DNA of 35,489 nucleotides from an uncultured Roseicyclus sp. (GTDB lineage: Bacteria; Pseudomonadota; Alphaproteobacteria; Rhodobacterales; Rhodobacteraceae). The first letter of the stretch is position 1; each line of letters opens with the position of its first letter. Positions 18,047 through 24,235 of the stretch are shown piece after piece. The position numbers and the translations under genes are program-made. The notes beneath the pieces were generated by a model, which was given only the letters and a program-made list of their open reading frames with translations, did not search any database and was not told where the DNA came from. The DNA lies in the NCBI RefSeq assembly GCF_937892565.1, contig NZ_CALAHQ010000026.1, positions 1 through 35,489 of the forward strand, given 5' to 3'.

Positions 18047-18441
18047 AAACGATACTGGTTGCGGCCGTCGCGCTGATCGATCGCGACGGCCGGGTCCTTT
18101 TGGCACAACGACCGGCTGGCAAATCCATGGCGGGGCTTTGGGAATTTCCCGGCGGCAAGGTAGAGGTGGGCGAAACACCCGAAGCGGCGCTGATCCGGGA
18201 ATTGCAAGAAGAGCTTGGGATCGACACCTGGGCATCTTGTCTGGCGCCGCTGACCTTTGCCAGCCACAGCTATGCGGAGTTCCATCTGTTGATGCCGCTC
18301 TTTGCCTGTCGCAAATGGCAGGGCATCCCCCAAGGCAAGGAGGGACAGGCGCTGGCCTGGGCGCGCGCGGGTGAGTTGCGCGACTATCCGATGCCGCCCG
18401 CCGACATCCCGCTCATCCCGATCCTGCGCGACTGGCTGTGA
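18043..18441 (+). CDS. mutT: 8-oxo-dGTP diphosphatase MutT (Nudix)
   Basis: MutT hydrolyses 8-oxo-dGTP and so prevents A:T to C:G transversions. The 132-residue product begins at GTG 18043, which overlaps the argJ stop as GTGA, so translation is probably coupled. The Nudix box GGKVEVGETPEAALIREL plus QEELGI runs from about residue 37 to 60 and is complete. AGLWEFPGGK before it and the Trp-rich C-terminal half are typical of MutT. The ppiC-like/argJ/mutT order suggests one transcription unit. Confidence 0.92.
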   Translation: MKTILVAAVALIDRDGRVLLAQRPAGKSMAGLWEFPGGKVEVGETPEAALIRELQEELGIDTWASCLAPLTFASHSYAEFHLLMPLFACRKWQGIPQGKEGQALAWARAGELRDYPMPPADIPLIPILRDWL

Positions 18442-18551
18442 CGGCCCGAAAGATTGCTGCGGAACAAACTTAAGATAATGAATTCAAGGGGAAATCATTC
18501 TCGATTGCGGTTATTGTGAGACCATCGACCATTCGCTGGGGGGCGTAGGCT

Positions 18552-18692
18552 GTGCTGGTCACAATCGTTCTTGGAAGCTGTGTCTTTATTCAGGGCACAT
18601 TTGAACAGCGTCTCGAAAATGGTATGGTCACGGTTCGTGTGGGCGACCGGCTGTTCACCGGACGCCCCGCAAATGCCGCCACGCTAGCCTGA
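18552..18692 (+). CDS. 46-residue conserved-looking small protein, function unknown
   Basis: A GTG-started frame (18552-18692) encodes MLVTIVLGSCVFIQG, then a charged middle with LENGMVTVRVGDRLFTGRP. I believe similar 40-50 residue proteins with a GSC...QG start and VRVG...F.GRP end occur in other Rhodobacterales, but cannot check this. A G-rich run (CTGGGGGG) about 8 bases upstream may serve as ribosome site. The 110 bp before it is A+T-rich for this genome (around 18465-18515), consistent with a promoter. The stop is 3 bp from the convergent hemH stop. The hydrophobic N-terminus is too short for a clear signal peptide. Confidence 0.55.
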   Translation: MLVTIVLGSCVFIQGTFEQRLENGMVTVRVGDRLFTGRPANAATLA

Positions 18693-18695
18693 GCG

Positions 18696-19772
18696 TCAGT
18701 CCATCCAGCCCTTCAAATTCTGTTCGACGACGCCTGCCAGCGCATCGATATGCGCGGCATCATCATTGAGGCAGGGAATATAGGTGAATTGCTCACCGCC
18801 TGCATGCTCAAAGCTTTCCTTGATCTCTTCGTTGATCTCTTCAAGCGTTTCGATGCAATCGGCCGAAAACGCGGGAGCGATGACCGCGATGCGTTTCTTG
18901 CCCTGCTCGGCCAGCCGCGCCACTTCCTCGACCGTGTAGGGCTTGAGCCATTCCTCGGGGCCGAACCGGCTTTGAAAAGTGGTCACGATCTCGGTCTTGT
19001 CCCAGCCCAGCCGCTCGCGCAGCAGGCGCGTGGTTTTCTGGCACTGGCAATGATAGGGGTCGCCCTCCATCAGGTAGCGCTTGGGCACGCCGTGATAGCT
19101 GCACACCAGCACATCAGGGCGGTTCTCAAGACCGGCATAGGCGCGCTCGACCGATTGGGCGAGGGCCTCGATATAGCGGGTATCTTCGTAATAGGGTTCG
19201 ACCGTCCGCACGAGGGGTTGCCATTTGATGTTTTCCAGGCTGCGGAAAAACTGATCGCAGGCGGTGGCCGATGTCGCCCCCGCATATTGCGGATAAAGCG
19301 GGAAAAACAGGATCTTGGTGCAGCCTTGAGCCACCAGCGCATCGACCTTGGATTTGGTCGAGGGGTTGCCATAGCGCATGCAGAAATCGACCACGACCCG
19401 GTCGCCATAGCGCGCCGCCATCCGGTCTGCCATCAGCGCGGTCTGCGCCTTGGTGATGGTCATCAGCGGGCTTTCGTTCAGCTCTTCGTTCCAGATCGAC
19501 TTGTAGTTGGCGCCCGACGAAAACGGCCGCTTGGTCAGGATGATGAGCTGCAAAAGCGGCTGCCAGATCCAGGGGCTGTAATCGATCACCCGGCGATCCG
19601 ACAGAAATTCGTTCAGATAGCGGCGCATCGGCCAATAGCTGTAGTGATCGGGCGTGCCGAGATTGGCCAGCAAGATGCCAACCTTGCCAAAGCTCACCCG
19701 CGGGTGATCGGCGGGGGCATGGGGCAGATCGTTGGCGGGTTTGGCGGCTTGTGTCTGGGACATCATGTTCAT
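18696..19772 (-). CDS. hemH: Ferrochelatase HemH
   Basis: Inserts Fe2+ into protoporphyrin IX, the last step of protoheme synthesis, at the inner membrane face. The 358-residue product shows ILLANLGTPD near the N-terminus, ILFFPLYPQYAGAT, the signature VCSYHGVPKRY with metal-site H227, and APAFSADCIETLEEI with the acidic metal residues. A Cys pair in YHCQCQK (242, 244) lies just after the active-site region. Start ATG 19772 has GAGG about 9 bases upstream; ATG 19766 and 19763 are alternatives. It follows the NDUFAF5-like methyltransferase gene by 11 bp and is likely co-transcribed. Confidence 0.95.
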   Translation of the reverse strand: MNMMSQTQAAKPANDLPHAPADHPRVSFGKVGILLANLGTPDHYSYWPMRRYLNEFLSDRRVIDYSPWIWQPLLQLIILTKRPFSSGANYKSIWNEELNESPLMTITKAQTALMADRMAARYGDRVVVDFCMRYGNPSTKSKVDALVAQGCTKILFFPLYPQYAGATSATACDQFFRSLENIKWQPLVRTVEPYYEDTRYIEALAQSVERAYAGLENRPDVLVCSYHGVPKRYLMEGDPYHCQCQKTTRLLRERLGWDKTEIVTTFQSRFGPEEWLKPYTVEEVARLAEQGKKRIAVIAPAFSADCIETLEEINEEIKESFEHAGGEQFTYIPCLNDDAAHIDALAGVVEQNLKGWMD

Positions 19773-19783
19773 TCTTGCAGGCC

Positions 19784-20647
19784 TCACTCGTCGGACGGGT
19801 TTAGGACCCGCCGGGCAGTTTCGTCAAACTCCGATGTGCCAAGCGCGTCGGCAAGACGCGCCTGTGCGGCGCCGGGGCGGAGCGGTTTTTGCTGGCTGTC
19901 ATGGGGCGCCCAACCCGAAAGAAAGATCAGCTCGAAGCTGGCGCGGATGCGGTTGGGCGTATCTTGGGCGGGAAAGCGGCTGGCATAGATCTGGGCCATG
20001 CGGGCGAAAAGCGCGCGCGGGGCAGGGGTGCGGTGGCGCGCGGCCAGCGCATTTGTCTCGCCCATCGCGCGCAGATCGGCCATCAGCCCATAGGCATCGG
20101 CATAGGTGACGGTGCGCGGCAGGCGGTCAGCCACCGCAAGGGCCAGCCCCGCGCGCTGCAACAACCCGCCCATGTCCCGGATCTCGGCCATCGGCGCCAC
20201 GCGGGGGCTGAGCCCGCCCATCACCTCGGTTTCGGCCTGGGCCAGCGCGGCACGCAATTCCACCAGCGTTTCGCCGCCAAAGGCCACCGATAAGAACAAC
20301 CCGTCGGGGCAGAGCGCCCGGCGGCATTGCACGATCTGGCCAACCGGATCATCCGCCCAATGCAGCGCCATGGCATGGATCACCAGATCATGTGCGCCGG
20401 GGTCCAGATCCAGCCTGTCGTCGGGGGCGACAAGCCGCGCGCCGGGGACCACATCGGACCAGAAGCCTGGAAAAGCCGTGACCACGGCGGGGGACGTAAA
20501 CCTTCTGTTAACGTCGATGAGTCTTTCCTTGATCTCGGCCTTGGCCTCGTCTTGCACAAAGCCCGCACGGTCCAGCCGCGCGCGCGCGCGCGCGGCCGCA
20601 AGTCGCGCGGGATCCACCAGAGGGGTCTGTGGGCTGGGCTGGGGCAA
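19784..20647 (-). CDS. NDUFAF5/BioC-like SAM methyltransferase-family protein
   Basis: The 287-residue product (TTG 20647, with AGGA about 11 bases upstream) resembles the alphaproteobacterial homologues of NDUFAF5, a complex I assembly factor that modifies an Arg in mitochondria. LVIHAMALHWADDPVGQIVQCRRALCPDG and SVAFGGETLVELRAAL are typical of the group, as is the tail LSGWAPHDSQQKPLRPGAAQ. The usual motif I glycines (D-x-G-x-G) are not evident, the expected region reading TAFPGFWSDVVPG, so SAM binding may be weak or altered. No ATG lies near the conserved start. It is transcribed toward hemH and divergent from comF (48 bp). Confidence 0.75.
   Translation of the reverse strand: MPQPSPQTPLVDPARLAAARARARLDRAGFVQDEAKAEIKERLIDVNRRFTSPAVVTAFPGFWSDVVPGARLVAPDDRLDLDPGAHDLVIHAMALHWADDPVGQIVQCRRALCPDGLFLSVAFGGETLVELRAALAQAETEVMGGLSPRVAPMAEIRDMGGLLQRAGLALAVADRLPRTVTYADAYGLMADLRAMGETNALAARHRTPAPRALFARMAQIYASRFPAQDTPNRIRASFELIFLSGWAPHDSQQKPLRPGAAQARLADALGTSEFDETARRVLNPSDE
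20577..20593. repeat. Short (CG)n tract inside the methyltransferase gene
   Basis: A run of alternating C and G encodes an Ala-Arg repeat near the N-terminus of the NDUFAF5-like protein. It is a low-complexity codon effect and a possible slippage or Z-DNA-prone site; no other role is indicated. Confidence 0.5.
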
Positions 20648-20695
20648 GGCGCGTGGGATCCTGTGGTGTGACCGGGTGCTACTTAGGGGAATGAG

Positions 20696-21421
20696 ATGAG
20701 ATTGCAAACGCTGCTCCATGCGGTCTTTCCGCCCGAATGCCTGTGTTGCGGTGCACGGGTGGACCGTGACTTTGCGCTGTGCGGGGCATGCTGGCCTGAC
20801 ACGCCCTTTATCTTTGGGGCGGCGTGCGATCGGTGCGGCGTCGGCTTGCCGGGGCAAAGCGCATTGGGCGAGGTGCTGGTCTGCGAAGATTGCCATGCCG
20901 TCGCACGGCCATGGGATCGCGGCCGGGCGGTTTTGCATTATGCCGACAACGGGCGAAAGCTGGTTCTGGGCTTGAAACATGCCGACCGGGCCGAAGTGGC
21001 GCGTGCCGCCGGGCCATGGCTGGCGCGTGCGGGGGCCGATCTTTTGGCGGATGATCCCCTGATCGTGCCGATCCCGCTGCATTGGCGGCGATTGGCCAAG
21101 CGGCGGTTCAATCAGGCGGCGCTTTTGGCAAAATCCGTGGCCGGGGCATCAGGCCGCGACTGGCTGCCCGATGCGCTGATCCGGCCGCGCCACACGGCGA
21201 CACAAGACGGGCGCAACCGCGAGGGGCGTTTCGCCAATCTCGACGCCGCGATCCGCGCGCATCCCCGTCGGGCGGCACGCTTGGCCGGACGGCGCGTCCT
21301 GCTGGTCGATGATGTGATGACGTCGGGGGCGACCTTTTCGGCGGCGACACAGGCTTGTCTGGGGGCCGGTGCGGTGGCGGTCGATGTGATCGCGCTGGCG
21401 CGCGTCGCGCGTGAGGGCTAG
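20696..21421 (+). CDS. comF: ComF family phosphoribosyltransferase-like protein
   Basis: The 241-residue product has an N-terminal zinc-ribbon-like region with Cys pairs (CLCC, CGAC, CDRC, CEDC) in the first 65 residues. A type I phosphoribosyltransferase-like domain follows and contains the PRPP-binding loop VLLVDDVMTSGATFSAA at about 200-216, plus PIPLHWRRLAKRRFNQA. ComF/GntX proteins support DNA uptake in competent bacteria, but their biochemical activity is unsettled. Start ATG 20696 has AGGGGA upstream; an ATG at 20691 runs into a stop at once. grxC follows 39 bp downstream. Confidence 0.9.
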   Translation: MRLQTLLHAVFPPECLCCGARVDRDFALCGACWPDTPFIFGAACDRCGVGLPGQSALGEVLVCEDCHAVARPWDRGRAVLHYADNGRKLVLGLKHADRAEVARAAGPWLARAGADLLADDPLIVPIPLHWRRLAKRRFNQAALLAKSVAGASGRDWLPDALIRPRHTATQDGRNREGRFANLDAAIRAHPRRAARLAGRRVLLVDDVMTSGATFSAATQACLGAGAVAVDVIALARVAREG

Positions 21422-21460
21422 AAACGCTCCGAATGCGACGCCACCACAGGAATCCGTCCC

Positions 21461-21721
21461 ATGCCGACCGTCGAAATCTTCACCTCACCTCTGTGCGGCT
21501 ATTGCCATGCGGCCAAGCGGCTTCTGGCGGAAAAGGGTGTGGTCTATGTGGAATATGATGTGGCCCGCGACCCCAGCAAGCGCCAGGAAATGCTGGGCCG
21601 CGCCCATGGTCGCCACACTGTGCCACAGATCTTTATCGGCGCCACACATGTCGGCGGCTTCGACGATATGGCCGCGCTGGATCGCGCGGGAAAGCTTGAC
21701 GCGCTTTTGTCCGCGAACTGA
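21461..21721 (+). CDS. grxC: Glutaredoxin 3
   Basis: A small cytosolic dithiol oxidoreductase that uses glutathione. The 86-residue product contains the redox motif C12-G-Y-C15, the RHTVPQIFI segment with the cis-Pro, and VGGFDDMAAL for glutathione binding. The active site reads CGYC rather than the commoner CPYC, a known variant that may shift the redox potential. Start ATG 21461 has AGGAA about 9 bases upstream. It lies between comF and the marR gene on the same strand. Confidence 0.92.
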   Translation: MPTVEIFTSPLCGYCHAAKRLLAEKGVVYVEYDVARDPSKRQEMLGRAHGRHTVPQIFIGATHVGGFDDMAALDRAGKLDALLSAN

Positions 21722-21779
21722 GGCACTTGCGACCCTTCGCCTCTTGCCTTGACCGGGCAAGCGATGGCTAGTGTGTCCC

Positions 21780-22223
21780 ATGGCAGCCCCCGATGACCCC
21801 CTTTCCGTGGCTCTCTTCAGTGAGATGTTCATGGCCGACCAGCTGGCACGCAACCGGCTCAGCCGTGCGCTGCCCAAAGGGATGGAGCTGAGCCATTTTT
21901 CGGTGCTGAACCATCTTGCCTCGGCCAGTGAGGAAAAGACCCCCGCCCAGCTTGCGCGCCTGTTTCATGTGACGCGGGGGGCGATGACCAACACGCTCAA
22001 CCGGCTGGAATGGGCGGGCTATGTGCATATTCGCCCCGATTGGGACGATGCCCGCCGCAAGCGCGTGTCGATCAGCCCGGCGGGTCGGCGGGCGCGCGAA
22101 TCAGCGCTGAGCGTGATCGCGCCGATCTTGTCAGAGACCGTGCGCGAAATCGGCGCGGACCGTGTGCGCCAAGCCATTCCCGTGATCCGCGACATGCGGC
22201 TCAGGCTGGAAAGCGGGGATTAG
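21780..22223 (+). CDS. MarR-family transcriptional regulator
   Basis: The 147-residue product has a winged helix-turn-helix: SHFSVLNHLASA, then TPAQLARLFHVTRGAMTNTLNRLEWAGYVHIRPDWDDARRKRVSISPAGRR, which includes the recognition helix and the D-x-R-x-K-R wing typical of MarR. Helical dimerisation segments flank it. The ligand and regulon are unknown; such regulators often respond to phenolics or oxidants. I choose ATG 21780; GTG 21771 would add three residues, and neither has a strong ribosome site. Its stop is followed by the palindrome pair at 22272-22315. Confidence 0.88.
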   Translation: MAAPDDPLSVALFSEMFMADQLARNRLSRALPKGMELSHFSVLNHLASASEEKTPAQLARLFHVTRGAMTNTLNRLEWAGYVHIRPDWDDARRKRVSISPAGRRARESALSVIAPILSETVREIGADRVRQAIPVIRDMRLRLESGD

Positions 22224-22271
22224 GGTGCGGCCCCTCTTGGCCCTTGCACAGCCTTGAAACGGCGCGCGGGT

Positions 22272-22315
22272 ACGGGCCTTGCAAGGCCCGTGCGACGCGC
22301 TTTCGAAAGCGCGTC
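22272..22315. repeat. Pair of tandem perfect palindromes between convergent marR and ubiG
   Basis: Unit 1 (22272-22291) is a perfect 20-base palindrome with arm ACGGGC and core CTTGCAAG. Unit 2 (22294-22315) is a perfect 22-base palindrome with arm GACGCGC and core TTTCGAAA. They are 2 bases apart and no T-run follows. Unit 1 shares its ACGGGC arm with the first unit of the cluster at 24148, which carries the other core. They may act as transcription-ending or RNA-stabilising hairpins between convergent genes, or be a mobile repeat family. Confidence 0.75.
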
Positions 22316-22328
22316 CCCCCGCCTGGTG

Positions 22329-23081
22329 TCATCCTTCGCCGTGCTTGACCGATGCGGTCACGTAATTCACCGACAGGTCGCGCTCTGATATCGACCAGAC
22401 CCATGTCAGCTTGTTGAACACGAAACCCTTGCGGTCCACCGGGTCGAGCCCGGCTTGCCGGATCAGGTCGTAAAGCTCATCCGGGGTGATGAATTTCGAC
22501 CACTCATGCGTGCCCTTGGGCAGCCAGCGCATGACATATTCCGCCCCAATGATCGCCATCAGAAAGCTTTTGGGATTGCGGTTGAGGGTGGAACAGATCA
22601 TCAGCCCACCCGGTTTCAGCAGTTGCCGACAGGCAGTCAGATAGGCCAATGGGTCGGACACATGCTCGACCACCTCCATGTTCAGCACGACGTCGAATTG
22701 TTCGCCCGCTGCGGCCAGCGCTTCGGCGGTGGTGTGGCGGTAATCGATCGTCAGGCCCGATTGTTGGGCATGGATCTGTGCCACCGGGATGTTGCGTGGG
22801 GCCGCGTCGGCCCCCACCACAGCGGCCCCCAGCCGCGCCATGGGTTCCGACAAAAGCCCCCCGCCGCACCCGATATCGAGAATGCGCAGACCCGCAAACG
22901 GATGCCGCACCGTCAGATCGCGCCCGAATTCCGCTGCGATCTGGCGGGTGATGTAATCGAGCCTGGTGGGGTTGAGCATGTGCAGCGGCTTGAACTTGCC
23001 ATTGGGATCCCACCATTCTGCGGCCATCGCCTCGAACTTGGCGATTTCGGCGGCGTCGACGGTAAGGTTGACCTGTGCCAT
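22329..23081 (-). CDS. ubiG: Ubiquinone biosynthesis O-methyltransferase UbiG
   Basis: UbiG performs both O-methylations in ubiquinone synthesis, at the membrane surface. The 250-residue product begins with the family-typical [30 protein letters not shown] motif I is [16 protein letters not shown] (about 66-81). [13 protein letters not shown] and [13 protein letters not shown] follow, and the ending VNYVTASVK is characteristic. Start ATG 23081 has GAGGGG 7 bases upstream. It is divergent from the prolyl aminopeptidase gene across about 70 bp and convergent with marR. Confidence 0.95.
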   Translation of the reverse strand: MAQVNLTVDAAEIAKFEAMAAEWWDPNGKFKPLHMLNPTRLDYITRQIAAEFGRDLTVRHPFAGLRILDIGCGGGLLSEPMARLGAAVVGADAAPRNIPVAQIHAQQSGLTIDYRHTTAEALAAAGEQFDVVLNMEVVEHVSDPLAYLTACRQLLKPGGLMICSTLNRNPKSFLMAIIGAEYVMRWLPKGTHEWSKFITPDELYDLIRQAGLDPVDRKGFVFNKLTWVWSISERDLSVNYVTASVKHGEG

Positions 23082-23151
23082 GGAATATCCCCTCGTGTTC
23101 TGTCATTCTGTGACCATGCAGGCCGCTTCATCCGGCCTATATAGGAGCGGC

Positions 23152-24141
23152 ATGGACAAGGTCTCCGGCCAAAAGCGCGCAGCCGCGCATCTTTATCCGC
23201 TGATTGATCCGTTCGATCAGCGCATGTTGGATGTAGGCGATGGCCATCACATCTACATGGAACAGTGCGGCAATCCCGATGGCGCGCCGGTGGTGGTGTT
23301 ACATGGCGGGCCGGGGGGTGGCTGCAGCCCGGCGATGCGGCGCTATTTCGACCCCGCGCAATGGCGGATCATCTTGTTCGATCAACGCGGCTGTGGTCGG
23401 TCGCGCCCGCATGCCAGCGTGCGGTCCAACACGACCTGGCATCTGGTCGCCGATATCGAGCGCATCCGCAACACGCTGGGCATCGCGCGGTGGGCGGTCT
23501 TTGGCGGAAGCTGGGGCGCGACGCTGGGCCTTATCTATGCACAGACCCATCCCGATCGGGTGGCCTATCTGGCGCTGCGCGGTGTCTTCTTGTCGATGCA
23601 GCGCGAGCTGGATTGGTTTTATGGCGGCGGCGCCGGGCAATTCTGGCCCGATCAATGGGCCCGCTTTTGCGCGATGATCCCCGAGGAAGAACGCGGAGAC
23701 CTGATCGCGGCCTATAACCGGCGGCTTTTTTCTGGCGATCTGTTGGTGGAAACGCGCTATGCCCGCGCCTGGGCCGCGTGGGAAAATGCGCTGGCTTCGA
23801 TGGAAAGCGATGGCGGCGGTGGTGAAAGCCCCGCCGATTACGCCCGTGCCTTTGCCCGGTTGGAAAATCACTATTTTGCGAACAAGGGCTTTCTGGAGGT
23901 CGATGGCCAGATCTTGCGCGATCTGCATCGCATTGCCCATATCCCCGGCACCATTGTTCAGGGGCGCTATGACATGATCTGTCCGCCGCTGTCGGCGCAT
24001 CGTCTGGTCGGTGGCTGGCCGTCGGGGCGCTTGCACATGATCAAGGCGGCGGGCCATGCGCTGTCGGAACCCGGTATCAGTCAGGAATTGGTGCGGGTCA
24101 TGGGACAGCTGGCCGAAAAACGCGAAAAGTTCGGATTGTGA
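23152..24141 (+). CDS. pip: Proline iminopeptidase (prolyl aminopeptidase, S33)
   Basis: Releases N-terminal Pro from peptides. The 329-residue alpha/beta hydrolase has the oxyanion motif HGGPGGG (51-57), FDQRGCGRSRPH, the nucleophile elbow G-G-S120-W-G, the Asp in QGRYDMICP and the His in AAGHAL. Glu-rich cap helices lie between about 145 and 245. Start ATG 23152 follows AGGAG at 5 bases. The stop is only 6 bp before the four-unit palindrome cluster and converges on dnaE2. Confidence 0.93.
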   Translation: MDKVSGQKRAAAHLYPLIDPFDQRMLDVGDGHHIYMEQCGNPDGAPVVVLHGGPGGGCSPAMRRYFDPAQWRIILFDQRGCGRSRPHASVRSNTTWHLVADIERIRNTLGIARWAVFGGSWGATLGLIYAQTHPDRVAYLALRGVFLSMQRELDWFYGGGAGQFWPDQWARFCAMIPEEERGDLIAAYNRRLFSGDLLVETRYARAWAAWENALASMESDGGGGESPADYARAFARLENHYFANKGFLEVDGQILRDLHRIAHIPGTIVQGRYDMICPPLSAHRLVGGWPSGRLHMIKAAGHALSEPGISQELVRVMGQLAEKREKFGL

Positions 24142-24147
24142 GGGGCG

Positions 24148-24235
24148 CACGGGCTTTCGAAAGCCCGTGACCGCGGCGCAAGCCGCGGATCAAGCGCCTT
24201 GCAAGGCGCTTGCATGTCCCTTCAAAGGGACATGC
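24148..24235. repeat. Cluster of four tandem palindromes overlapping the dnaE2 3' end
   Basis: Four units abut with 0-2 bases between them. Unit 1 (24148-24169) is perfect, arm CACGGGC and core TTTCGAAA. Unit 2 (24171-24188) is a 7-bp stem CCGCGGC closed by a GCAA (GNRA) loop. Unit 3 (24191-24212) is perfect, arm CAAGCGC and core CTTGCAAG. Unit 4 (24212-24235) has arm GCATGTCC, core CTTCAAAG and a 2-base mismatched centre. The cluster fills the end of the pip-dnaE2 junction. The TGA of dnaE2 and about its last 14 codons lie inside units 3 and 4. The related pair at 22272-22315 shows this is a repeated type of element. Confidence 0.85.

Noticed and set aside
24148..24235. Palindrome cluster as an ordinary intrinsic terminator for pip and dnaE2
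   Set aside because: No T-run follows any unit on either strand, four consecutive hairpins are more than termination needs, and part of the cluster is coding sequence. A contribution to termination remains possible.
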